Source of the DNA: Glandiceps talaboti
Lineage: Eukaryota; Hemichordata; Enteropneusta; Spengelidae
Direction of reading: 5' to 3'
DNA: 64,000 nucleotides
NCBI RefSeq assembly: GCF_964340395.1
Contig: NC_135563.1
Span: 12,923,151-12,987,150, forward strand
Positions 46,901 to 55,500 of this stretch are shown here, in pieces. Within the stretch, counting starts at the first letter, position 1; every line of letters starts with the position of its first letter. Both the position numbers and the translations under genes were made by a program. Below the pieces are notes generated by a model, which had not been told where the DNA came from, made no database searches, and saw nothing but the letters and a program-made list of their open reading frames with translations.

Positions 46901-49650
46901 GAGGGTGACCACCATACCCTCGACAGCGCCTTTGGCTATGCGACCTTGGGTCGCTTTTAAAATTAGCTTGATCGCAGAGGGTACGTCTAACAGCAAGACT
47001 AATAATAATATACTAATAGGCATGACTTTAGAATTAAGTCTGATATAATGTTAAAGTACATGGGGAGAAAACCGAACTATTGAAGTTTAATATAAAGTCT
47101 TGGTCTGACATTACTTTCATATTCATTTAAACAGATCGTCTGACCGATTTTACTTCTGTTGTCTTGCCAACCAACGAGCTAGTAGTTTGAAGCTTGAGAA
47201 ATGCACTCCGGAGAAAGATGCATTTTCATCCTGCAAAGACTTGGTGTCCAATGAAATCCTACGCGCCTTTCTATGGATTCTTGGCACTTGTTCATTTTTT
47301 GGAAACCTTTTCGTGATTTGCTGGCGACTAAAGAATGGAAACAACAGACAAAAAGTCCACACTCTACTCATCCTTAATCTTGGACTTGCTGATCTACTGA
47401 TGGGAGCATACATGCTAATTATCGCTAGCATGGATTTGTATTACCGTGGAACTTACAGCGTATATGATGAAACATGGCGACATAGTTGGTTATGTCGAAT
47501 AAGTGGATGTCTGTCAATGGTGTCAAGTGAAGCATCTGTCTTTGCCCTGACGTTGATAACTGTTGATCGTTTCATTTGTATAGTTTTTCCATTCAGCAAT
47601 CGTAAAATGTCTCACAGAACGGCGAAAGTCTTCTGCATCTTGTGCTGGTTGGTTGTAATAATTTTATCGATTTTACCGCTTCTACCAATTGACTATTTTG
47701 CTGGGCAATTTTACGCTCGTTCAAGCGTATGCCTTCCACTCCAAATTACGAACAAACGACCACCTGGGTGGGAATATTCAACTGCTGTGTTTCTGGCTGT
47801 TAATTTTATATCATTCATGTTTATATTTCTTGGATATGTCATTATGTTTGTCGTGGTTCAACGTACGGGCAAAGCAGCTGCATCAAGCAGACGACAATGT
47901 GAGACCACCCTCGCACGGCGAATGACACTCATTGTTATGACAGATTTTTGCTGTTGGATGCCAATCATAATTATGGGTGTGGTCGGATTTACCGGTGTAT
48001 TTATTCCCCTTGATGTGTATGCCGTCACAGCTGTGTTTATTCTACCGGTCAATTCATCTATAAATCCCATTATATATACAATCTCGACTTTGAAATTCAA
48101 AAGTAAACCGAAGATGACCAAAACTATGGTGACGAGTAGAGACCTGCTGGCTACCAAGAAGAGAACAACAGCAGTGACCGTTGACAACGTTCACATAGAC
48201 ATAAATGGTAAGTTAGATTTTCAATGACCTAAACCTGCCATGGACGACAAAATGACTCGTGTGTTCGAAAAACATTTTTGTTATGGTTTGACCACCCCAC
48301 CCCCGATCTGGTATTCGTTCAACTTCATATGCATAATAGAATCCACGCTTATTCTAACGATTCGTGTGTGTTACTATCCCATTTATTCTTTAGATCTGTA
48401 CGAAGTACGACGTTAAGACAATTGCTCTCTGGACTTGGTAAAAAAAATGGCGATTTTTGTCAAGATCAATTTGTACAGGTGTTTTACGTTGAAAGTGTCA
48501 AAAGTAGTGTATACTCAAGACAATAGATAACACAACTGTTGCACATTTAAATATTCTTGACTTGCTCACTATTTGTTCTTTGTTTTTCCTCCAGCTTTTA
48601 TGACAAACGTCGACAGAAGTAATTTCCTTCCTTACTTACCGACGATGAATGATGAAGACTTACGTCAGATCACGCCACTTTCCCGCCACTTTGCGAGATT
48701 CCAAGAATTAGGACCTGGTCATTTGGCGCCACGTGAAGTGTGGACGATAGCCAAGGATGTTGCCGGGGCCATATCGTTCTTACATGGGTTCGGGATTGTT
48801 CATAATTCAATAGACGAAGATCACGTATGGGTGCAAACAAGTGACAATGTAAGTCAAAGCCATGAGTTCCATTCAATTTTAGAAGGATTGTTCGAAAATG
48901 AGGCCGGTTAAGAAAACTTAGACCAAACACACAATGTTTGACACTATATGAATTAAAATGTTGCATCGTACAGTGTATTATGAATGTGCTTATTTGCGTG
49001 TGTGATGTGGTTTCGATAAAACGTAAGATTAGCACTATTCGAGAAAATGAACAGACGGTTGATATTTTTAATGGTAACAACATAAACAAGATAATAAACT
49101 TTTACCTGGTGAGACTTTCGAGGGATATGCTCGCATATTTATACATAATCAACACAGTTCATATCAAAGTAATCCTCATTTCATAATAAAATTAACTATT
49201 AGACATTCTTCGCGAGATTTGTTTTCAGCTTTATATGTTGTCTTCGCCACCTTGAAGGTTGAAATTAGTATACTGCTCTGTCAATTCAAAGTAGTCCAGA
49301 ACATTCTAATAGTGATTTGGACAACATCACAAGAACACAGTAGACTTTACATCATACGTTGCAACGTTGCCTGTAAATTAATTTTTCACACAATTTTCCT
49401 GTCGCAGATTCTTTGACAGAAACAGCCGCTGTTTACTGGAGATATGTGTTCACTGACTTAACATTTGAATTCAACTTATATGATGTTCACGTCTTTTTTT
49501 TCACAGGCTGTCAATATAGTTGCTTACCTTGGTGGGTCATCAACGATACAAGAGGTCAAAGGTGACACCAACGTCTCAACTGTTTCTGACGTTTTGCAAT
49601 ACGGTCGTCTCATAGAGAAGCTTTTGCAATCCACACCCAGATCAAAGTAA
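26716..49650 (+). CDS. Giant mosaic LDLa/LRR G-protein-coupled receptor (RXFP/GRL101-like) with kinase-like tail
   Basis: Thirty-two exons, 6,144 coding bases, about 2,047 residues, all joins in phase: 26716-26770, 28894-28980, 30199-30585, 31142-31651, 32506-32628, 32980-33164, 33910-34063, 34736-34877, 35446-35687, 36022-36408, 36859-37317, 37832-38050, 38525-38591, 39780-39946, 40089-40145, 40901-41011, 41327-41440, 41988-42116, 42511-42621, 43143-43298, 43645-43761, 44000-44122, 44343-44448, 44913-45014, 45223-45294, 45641-45712, 46039-46110, 46232-46303, 46559-46633, 47135-48207, 48595-48848, 49507-49650. Order: signal peptide, CUB, lectin, EGF, lectin, 3 CUB, lectin, 7 LDLa, LRR block, 7TM, kinase-like tail. 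The LDLa-LRR-7TM core is that of relaxin-type receptors and snail GRL101; ligand unknown. Least certain joins are 31142, 37832, 42116 and the exact start. Two neighbouring genes could in principle be fused in this model, but unbroken phase agreement argues against that. Confidence 0.85.
27236..27272. repeat. GACT tetranucleotide microsatellite
   Basis: About nine perfect CTGA/GACT units in receptor intron 1. Confidence 0.92.
29645..29841. repeat. GGAT tetranucleotide array
   Basis: Nearly 200 bases of GGAT/GATG units with scattered substitutions in receptor intron 2, upstream of the CUB1 exon. Open frames across it on both strands are repeat artefacts. Confidence 0.95.
30199..30585 (+). other. 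CUB domain 1 (receptor residues about 48-176)
   Basis: A single 387-base phase 1-1 exon. It begins [18 protein letters not shown], equivalent to the usual CUB opening (C, then G, then S/P-x-x-YP). The CRWLI strand, the [11 protein letters not shown] segment (CUB FVEIYDG equivalent) and a final hydrophobic strand (KFFFIYQT) follow. Acceptor gattgcag and donor gtatga are clear. CUB domains bind proteins or carbohydrates outside the cell, often with calcium; the acidic residues needed for calcium are only partly visible here. Confidence 0.75.
31142..31651 (+). other. C-type lectin-like domain 1 (residues about 177-346)
   Basis: One 510-base exon. It shows the lectin-fold landmarks [20 protein letters not shown] and YTNF, then a cysteine-containing WAKTECG strand and the closing CSRFYLCEK. 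The phase-compatible acceptor is TTCGCTTAG before 31142. A stronger-looking TTTTTCAG eight bases on (exon at 31150) would shift the frame and hit a stop, so I chose 31142; this is the least certain acceptor of the gene. No EPN/QPD plus WND calcium-sugar signature is evident, so sugar binding is doubtful. Confidence 0.7.
32506..32628 (+). other. Calcium-binding EGF-like domain
   Basis: A 123-base phase 1-1 exon encoding [20 protein letters not shown], then FCTCPKGY and a final cysteine. Six cysteines in EGF spacing, the DIDEC start and the N...F/Y region match the calcium-binding EGF family, which makes rigid joints between extracellular modules. Acceptor CCCCTGTAG and donor gtaaga are canonical. 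Confidence 0.9.
32980..34063 (+). other. C-type lectin-like domain 2, two exons, short form
   Basis: Exons 32980-33164 and 33910-34063 join in phase 0. The first half carries [20 protein letters not shown] and ARLLTVTQ (the W..A...C and L..V blocks of the lectin fold). The second half carries [25 protein letters not shown] (the closing cysteine pair). The domain is compact, lacks a WIGL block and a WND motif, and is probably a protein-binding lectin-like fold rather than a sugar receptor. Confidence 0.65.
34736..37317 (+). other. Three tandem CUB domains (CUB 2-4, residues about 501-910)
   Basis: CUB2 is split over 34736-34877 and 35446-35687 (phase 2 join). It has [25 protein letters not shown], then [17 protein letters not shown] and a typical end. 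CUB3 is one exon (36022-36408) with [23 protein letters not shown] and a TYC strand. CUB4 is one exon (36859-37317) with [33 protein letters not shown] and FYFIYEF. CUB4 has additional N-terminal cysteines (DCPGCYVGR). All three start and end in phase 1, as expected for shuffled modules. A TTTG microsatellite begins directly after the CUB4 donor (37324). Confidence 0.85.
37324..37370. repeat. TTTG tetranucleotide microsatellite
   Basis: About eleven perfect TTTG units starting only seven bases after the CUB4 exon ends, so length changes would lie next to the splice donor. Confidence 0.95.
37832..39946 (+). other. C-type lectin domain 3, three exons, most canonical
   Basis: Exons 37832-38050, 38525-38591 and 39780-39946. 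The protein reads [31 protein letters not shown], then [25 protein letters not shown], and finally [17 protein letters not shown] and YICK. This is a complete long-form lectin fold with conserved cysteines. Around the usual calcium site it has QPS in place of QPD and WHD in place of WND, so calcium-dependent sugar binding may be altered. Acceptor 37832 (TACTACCCAG) was chosen because it alone preserves phase 1; an upstream CAATTCAG does not. Confidence 0.85.
40089..40145 (+). other. Short linker exon between lectin 3 and the LDLa array
   Basis: A 57-base phase 1-1 exon encoding [19 protein letters not shown], acidic and without cysteines. Acceptor TATGTTTCAG and donor gtgagt are strong. It probably acts as a flexible spacer and could be skipped without breaking the frame. 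Confidence 0.6.
42371..42456 (+). other. Possible extra or alternative exon between LDLa 3 and LDLa 4
   Basis: A good acceptor (TAATATCCTCTAG) at 42370 opens a phase-1 frame with cysteines ([17 protein letters not shown]). The frame stays open to a TGA at about 42574, overlapping LDLa 4 in another frame. Possible phase-1 donors are gtaaaa after 42456 and a gtgaag further upstream. The main model skips it because LDLa 3 joins LDLa 4 directly in phase. It may be a minor exon or a degenerate module. Confidence 0.25.
43536..43590. repeat. Three-copy 18-19-bp tandem repeat
   Basis: CCTAGTAAAATCGAG repeats three times with small changes, in the intron before LDLa repeat 6. Confidence 0.85.
43762..43999 (+). 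other. Non-canonical GC-AG intron
   Basis: After LDLa repeat 6 (ending DENNC plus G) the donor reads G|gcaagt, and the intron ends taaatttag. A GT donor giving the right phase is absent here, while GC is followed by an otherwise good consensus (AAGT). The 238-base intron is the only GC-AG intron in the 32-exon model. Confidence 0.7.
44343..46633 (+). other. Leucine-rich repeat block: N-terminal cap plus six or seven LRRs, one per exon
   Basis: Exon 44343-44448 is the cysteine cap ([14 protein letters not shown]). It is followed by phase 2-2 exons 44913-45014, 45223-45294, 45641-45712, 46039-46110, 46232-46303 and 46559-46633. Four are exactly 72 bases and encode a 24-residue repeat such as [19 protein letters not shown] or [16 protein letters not shown]. 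One repeat per exon in phase 2 is the known gene architecture of glycoprotein-hormone and relaxin receptors. The block should form the curved ligand-binding surface between the LDLa array and the membrane domain. Confidence 0.92.
47135..48207 (+). other. LRR C-terminal cap and seven-transmembrane domain of a rhodopsin-family receptor
   Basis: One 1,073-base exon. It opens with the cysteine cluster FYFCCLANQ and [14 protein letters not shown], the hinge typical of LGRs. TM1 has [12 protein letters not shown]2 [10 protein letters not shown], the first loop [17 protein letters not shown]3 [20 protein letters not shown] (DRF in place of DRY), TM4 CWLVVI, TM6 [11 protein letters not shown], and TM7 [13 protein letters not shown] (NPxxY). 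The closest resemblance by eye is to relaxin receptors RXFP1/2 and snail GRL101. Conserved activation motifs suggest it can couple to G proteins. The exon ends in phase 1 within the cytoplasmic tail. Confidence 0.95.
48595..49650 (+). other. Cytoplasmic tail resembling a degenerate protein-kinase C-lobe
   Basis: Exons 48595-48848 and 49507-49650 (phase 0 join, TAA at 49648). After TM7 and a basic stretch, the tail reads [19 protein letters not shown] then [14 protein letters not shown], which lines up with the kinase alpha-E helix and catalytic loop (DVAxGLxYLHxxGIVHRDLKxxNVLV). The catalytic HRD aspartate is replaced (HNS) and the loop asparagine is His. The last exon's VNIVAYLGG occupies the DFG position without D-F-G, and [14 protein letters not shown] resembles the DVxSFGxLLxEL helix. 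No glycine loop or VAIK lysine is visible, so it would be an inactive, truncated pseudokinase. This is alignment by eye. Confidence 0.6.
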
Positions 49651-50093
49651 AGTTGCGAGTTGGCTTCCAGAAACATAATCTACGAGATGCAGAGTTCGAG
49701 TAGAATTTAATGCTGTCGTCATTTTGGCAACACTATGTTTCACTGACAGCTACTAGTCGAGTTCACGACCTGAAATTACACGAGCTTAGTGTGCTAAGTT
49801 CTAGGTCAAACATGCCTAGTGGCAAAATCTTTCCTCTTTACACAAAACAAACAAACAAGCTGAAAACTTGTAATTCTTTTGTCAAATATTTTAATTCCAA
49901 AAATAATAATTTACATCTCATATTGCTAAGAAATTGTTAAGTGTTTATTTGGTAATTTTTCATCTTAAGAAGGTGAGTTTTATTTTCCCTTGATTTTCGA
50001 AAAGATTCTGACAAAATGGACGCTTAACACAAAAAAGAGCCTTTATGGCGGACAAGTACAACTGTACGTTCACGAAGCATCTATACATTTTAA

Positions 50094-50099
50094 AATAAA
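50094..50099 (+). terminator. Possible polyadenylation signal of the receptor gene
   Basis: A plus-strand AATAAA about 445 bases after the receptor stop codon, in AT-rich DNA. It is a plausible first signal, but the hexamer is common by chance in this composition. Confidence 0.3.
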
Positions 50100-50289
50100 T
50101 GAACTTTGATCAAAATAAGTATTTACAAAATGCAGTACTGGATTTGTCTATGCTAATGCGCATACGTGTAAATATCGGCCTAGTTCATTTGTATATATGT
50201 GTCGTTGCCATGGTGACACAAAATCATCTCAGCCATCGTGGGCTAAGCTTGTCAGATGTAAAAGAGCATTGTTGAATTTCACTAAATGG

Positions 50290-50775
50290 TATTGCCAAAG
50301 TTGGAAAAAATGTTCACGGGCAAAAAGGATAGCACATAATGATCCCTTCACCTCTAACAGACAAATGTAGACAACATAAAGAGGCATGTCACTTCAGGAA
50401 ATACATGTGTTTTCGCAAACTTTGAGATTCTTGAGAGTCATTTCATGATTTCACATCACATTAATGTATGTACATATTTATTAGATGCACACTGAATATT
50501 CATGACTATTTAAGGTAATACTAGTAAGTTCTTATTTTTTCAGGAGTCATGAATATTCAGTGTACCTAATAAATATGTATATGTCTGCTAAATCCCGTGA
50601 TATGAAGCAACTATGGCCCACCGTGAGAACAATAGCTAAAGTGAAATAGAGTTTCAATTTGATGATTCTTGGCAAATCCGCAATTTATATGTGATATAAA
50701 ATCATGAAATGACTCTCCAGAACCCAAAGTTTATGAAGTTACCTTTATTTCCTGGAGTGACGTCGTCCTTTAACA
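50290..50775. repeat. Complex nested inverted repeat
   Basis: Core arms 50470-50508 and 50543-50582 (TGAATATTCATGACT against AGTCATGAATATTCA) flank a loop of about 35 bases. A second pair, 50416-50460 and 50689-50735, shares GAGAGTCATTTCATGATTT in opposite sense. Outer blocks near 50378-50400 and 50736-50775 also match. It is non-coding and most likely a rearranged foldback element. Confidence 0.55.
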
Positions 50776-52589
50776 GAAATTGTGAAGTAACATGCTTAAA
50801 ACCATTTACGAACTTGACAAATTTGTTATAATGTAAAATTCTAATGCGTTTTTTGAGCCTGAGTAGTTTGATTTGAACAACAAAAAGAAGATCTTGTGGT
50901 CTTTTGCGCAAGTTAGATTTGATACAAGAAGTGTCCTATCAAACTTGACAACTGTCCAATGTACAAATATATAATTTTGATGAGGTTAGTAACAAATGAA
51001 TGTATATTAAAGCAAAGTCCTTCCATCACGGGAGAGAGGAACTTTGGTCAAAACATTGTCATTTACAAATGCAATACCCCACCAGTGTAACTCTCAATAA
51101 GTGCTAGTGTAATTCAAGTGTTGTTCTCATCCCTGTTGTATACTCTAATACAGTAAACCGATAGTTTGTAATTGTTACTTTCTATGGTGTACCAATATTA
51201 CACAAGTCTAGTGATGATGATTGATCTGACGTACCTGTGATGTTATGCTATCACTGACTGTACACTTAAATGGCTGAAGGGGTGGACGTAACTGTGTGTA
51301 CCTTCACCCTGCATTGCATCGTACTAGTGGGGCTTTGCGTTTGTAGATTCACTTAGTCATTGTATTATTAAATACACATCTCAACTAATATGACTTTTTA
51401 GTTGTAGTAGAGTTGATCATAAGAATATTCTTGAGTTAGTAAATTTTGATTTCGAAGTTCATTTTATAAATGTCTTAAATCTCGTTAAATCTATCTCTAC
51501 TCACTGACATTATTTGAATACATAATAAATGACGTCACATGGCATATTAACATTGAAAGACAATTGGTACTTGTTTGTTTGTTTGTTTTTCTAAAATGTT
51601 CAAGATTTAAAGTATCCACCAATCAGTAAACGAGATTAGAGGTAAATTGCTCTAAAATTAAAATAGGCGTTATTTTTGTATTTCAAAATACGCATGTAAC
51701 CTTAAAATTGTTTCATCTACGAACATCCCAGGATTCTTATTGACATTTTGCAAGATACTGTTATATTTTAGTGTTTCTGAATGGAAATCAAAATTACACA
51801 AACCAGTGTACATTTCCCAACATATAAATAGCCACTTTGTATGTAATAAAAATACAGCAGCCCCAGTATGAGTAATGCACCTTCAGATTGAAGTGTTATA
51901 TGCTGCCCTCATCGTCGTTGGGGGCGAATTACCACGGCATACCCGCCCACAGTGGAGCAGTAATTTATATTTCAACAGATAAACAGAGTACAGTCTTTGA
52001 TGCTCTATTTTTAAAGATGTCCCATCGGTATAAGTACGGAGGGTACTGATTCGCCGATTTGGACCATGCTAATGTATACATTTTTGAAGCAAACAAAAAA
52101 CAGGACTCCTCTGTAACATAAATGTAAATAATTTACTTACATTGACTTTGGCACTAGTAAAATCATAAAATGTAGACATTTTGATACAATGTTCATTACG
52201 TCACGAGTGTAATAAAGTTTTACATTATCCAGCTAAGCATGTAAACAAGGATTTGAGTTGTCAGCTTGGGGCACTGGGCAAGTATGGCTGCCATCACATG
52301 ACGTATTAAAGCGGAAATTTCCATTGATCATGAATACTCATGGCACTCTTTTTTTCATAATAAATAATCGCCAAGTCTTGGACGGACGTTTACATCGAAT
52401 CTTGTCACATTTGCTCGTGCGACTTGACACTGGAATGACTTTAGGTGAAATTTCTTTCTTGTTCTGCAGGATTATTAGGTCAAATCGGAGCTACAAAGTT
52501 CAGAATCCCTCCAGATAGCGCCATCAACGGTAAATGTTGAAGACTGAAGCTTCCTATCCCTGCATCGCGGCTGTAAGAGTGTAATGCCG

Positions 52590-55500
52590 TTAGTAATCAC
52601 CATCGTCTTCCTGGTCACTCTCGTCGCGTATCGATGAAACCTCACTTATAGCGTCTGTTAATTGGAAATAAATGAGAGAACTGACGTCAGCATCATTGTA
52701 GTTCATATTTGATTTGAAATTAAATATCATATCATGAGTGCCATCACATTTTAATTAAAACTTGCGTGCTCTAGGTGAATGTTTTAAATTGTTTGCTAGT
52801 GACGTGTGGCCTAGGAGCTTACTTGAAGAGAAACTAATCCCAATACTTAATTATAGCTGGAAATGGTAAACTAGTGCCGTGTAAGTTGTAGGAACGAAAT
52901 ATGTTTGAATAGTGGTTTCGGTACCCAGCCTAGGATCTAGGAGAAGTGTTGCTGCGAAGTAGTGTATGAAAGTGTTGAGAAGTATGTTCTGTCTTAAGTT
53001 TGTAGACTACGAAATAAGTTGCTGGTGGAGCTATCCGATAATGAAATATACAGAGCGCCACCAACGACCGCATTTTAAAGTCTATAATTCCGTAACAATC
53101 ATTTTTTCAATTCTGAAATAACTTTTTTGAATAATTTTTATCATAATACAGACACAGTCGTTGTTAATCGTGACTGTTATTTCAATGCAAATCCGTGAAT
53201 TTAGCGATTTGCATATATAGTTGACATCATTAGATTTGACTTACCCATTCCATTTGATGCGGACAGCAACTTCCTGGCAGAACCGAGGACATTTCGGACT
53301 GTTCTCTTTTTCGCCTTAGCTCCATCTGAAAAATAAATAATCAACAAATTCTATCAAAGTCTGTTGTTATGATGGAGAATGAAAACTGCAAAAACTCCTT
53401 GCATACCAGGTATACTTAGTTGATGAATTGTGACAACTTAAAAATGATAACATCCCATGGCAATGCAACAACCACTTTTATGTGTACTCCCATGATAATC
53501 CGATGGGGGTGAGCTAAAGGGCGCCCTCACAACAAGCTCATACATGTATATGTAGCTAGAGCCATCAGCCGTACGGGTCAGATATGACATTGCAGTGATA
53601 GTCAGTGGTTGGTAAATTCTACAACAAACTTTCGTTCCTCAAAAGTCTATTTCTCAGGGAAAGATTTTATGATTAATCTAGACTTACACATGCATGTGTG
53701 TACGTGCGCTGAACCCGGTGTAAATCCCAACCGTTCAAGGGCGTCCCTTGTAAGGGGTTTCATGTCACTTTTATGATATTTACGCAAAATCATTCACAGT
53801 AGAATATAATAACTTACCCTTTGTTGAACGAGGAGACGTAAGATCTATAGTATCAATACCTTCCAACAAAGCCTGGGTCGGAATCGTTGCGCTTTTACCA
53901 CCATCGGGTTCTGGTCCTAATTTAGGATTCAACAGTTTACTGAATCTCTTAATATTTTCTTCCCTCGTGCGAGTTTGGCGATATTTCTTCCTGGGAGCTT
54001 CTTCCCTTCTCCTTGACACCAGTTTTGTCAGTTCGTCATCATCTATAGTTTCTGGAAGCCCGTACTTCTCTGTTCCCCTTCCTCTTCTCTCGTGTTCCAC
54101 ACTTTTCCACGTCACATACTGCGTTTTAAATCTTTGCACTTGTTCTTCGTCAAATCTACTTCTGAGTCGTTTGAGCGCCTTCTTTTGTTTGTCCCGACTC
54201 TCCTTTGCAGCTTTTTCTTTCTCTTGAATTTCTTTATTATGATGTGAAACATCTTTGAGTTCAATGTCTTCAAACTGTTTTAAAATTCTCGAATGTCTTA
54301 GTTTTTTAAAGGATCTATTATTGTAAACAGATTGCAACATTTGTGACTGGACGATACTTTTACGTGTGATTATGATAGGTCGTGTAGGTCTTTTCGGCAG
54401 AGGTTTGCCGTGAGTTCTACGTGGGGTGACGTGCCCCTCCGTATCAGCTACAGAAGCCCTATCTGAGCTGGCCTGAGTTGTTCTACTATGCATCGAATTC
54501 CTGTGAATGAAACATCGTCGTCATTATCAGTATTCAATGTAAAAATGACCTAAAATTATAACTTTGTAAGGCACATGATTATGATGACAGAGACAAAAAG
54601 GCAGGTGGACAAACAAACACAGGAGATGGCTTTAGGGAGGTGGGAAGGAGGGAGAGAGAGGGGCATATTTCGGTTTATATTCTGACAAACTTTTGAATCT
54701 TTACTCTCTACATTTATAGAGTAATGTTTTCAAATTATCAAAATTCGACTCCATTAGTCTGTTGTCATCAAGACTTGGGTACAGCCATGACTGTATTTTG
54801 CTGTAACATGTCGCTATTACTTACTTAGTATCAGCCCGCGGGATCGATGCAGCATTTCGTTGGTAGGCATCGGCCCATGACGACGCCCACTGTTTAGGAC
54901 GGTGATCTCGCGAGGCTTGAGTTGCTGAGGTAACACCATAAGTATCTGAAATTATGGTAATATATTTTACTAAAATGAATAATATGTTATATGTATATGC
55001 AGTAGTGTGTGTGGCTTTTCAGGGAACACTTTCCGAATTACATGTAATCTCCCTCGCCACCTATGGATTTCGACACTAGTAGTACTGTGGTGTACACTTT
55101 GTATGACCAAAGTAATACTGTGAGGAGACTACTGTATTCAACTAAAAATCTTGAAGTCTAAAAAAAGACAGATTTTCAAATATATGACAAAATTTGAAAC
55201 AAAAAAAAGGAATCACTAGACAACTTCGGCGATTTATTAAAAAGCGTTCATAGAATCATACCCACTGAGATTATTGCTACAATCACAAATTTAAATGGCA
55301 ATATTTATACAAGATGTGATAGTCGAATGTTAGCCATTAAGTTATCAATAGCGCCCTCTTCGACAAATACCGTAAAACAAACCCAAGCTCACCTTGCTGT
55401 GTTACATAGTTATCTTGTTTGGGTAATGGTGCAAGTATAGGTGGCGGGTGGGGAGCGTGATTCGATTTAGCTGGTTTTGATCCTGCTGGAGCAGAGCTAG

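Larger units (their letters stand above)
49651..52589. other. Convergent intergenic region and 3' untranslated sequence
   Basis: About 2.9 kb between the stop codons of the receptor (plus) and the unrecognised gene (minus). It contains the complex inverted repeat near 50.3-50.8 kb. An 86-codon open frame at 52258-52518 overlaps the likely 3' untranslated region of the minus-strand gene and shows no recognisable domain. Confidence 0.5.

Noticed and set aside
52258-52518. 86-codon plus-strand frame
   Set aside because: Lies in the likely 3' untranslated region of the minus-strand gene, has no ATG at the start and no recognisable domain.
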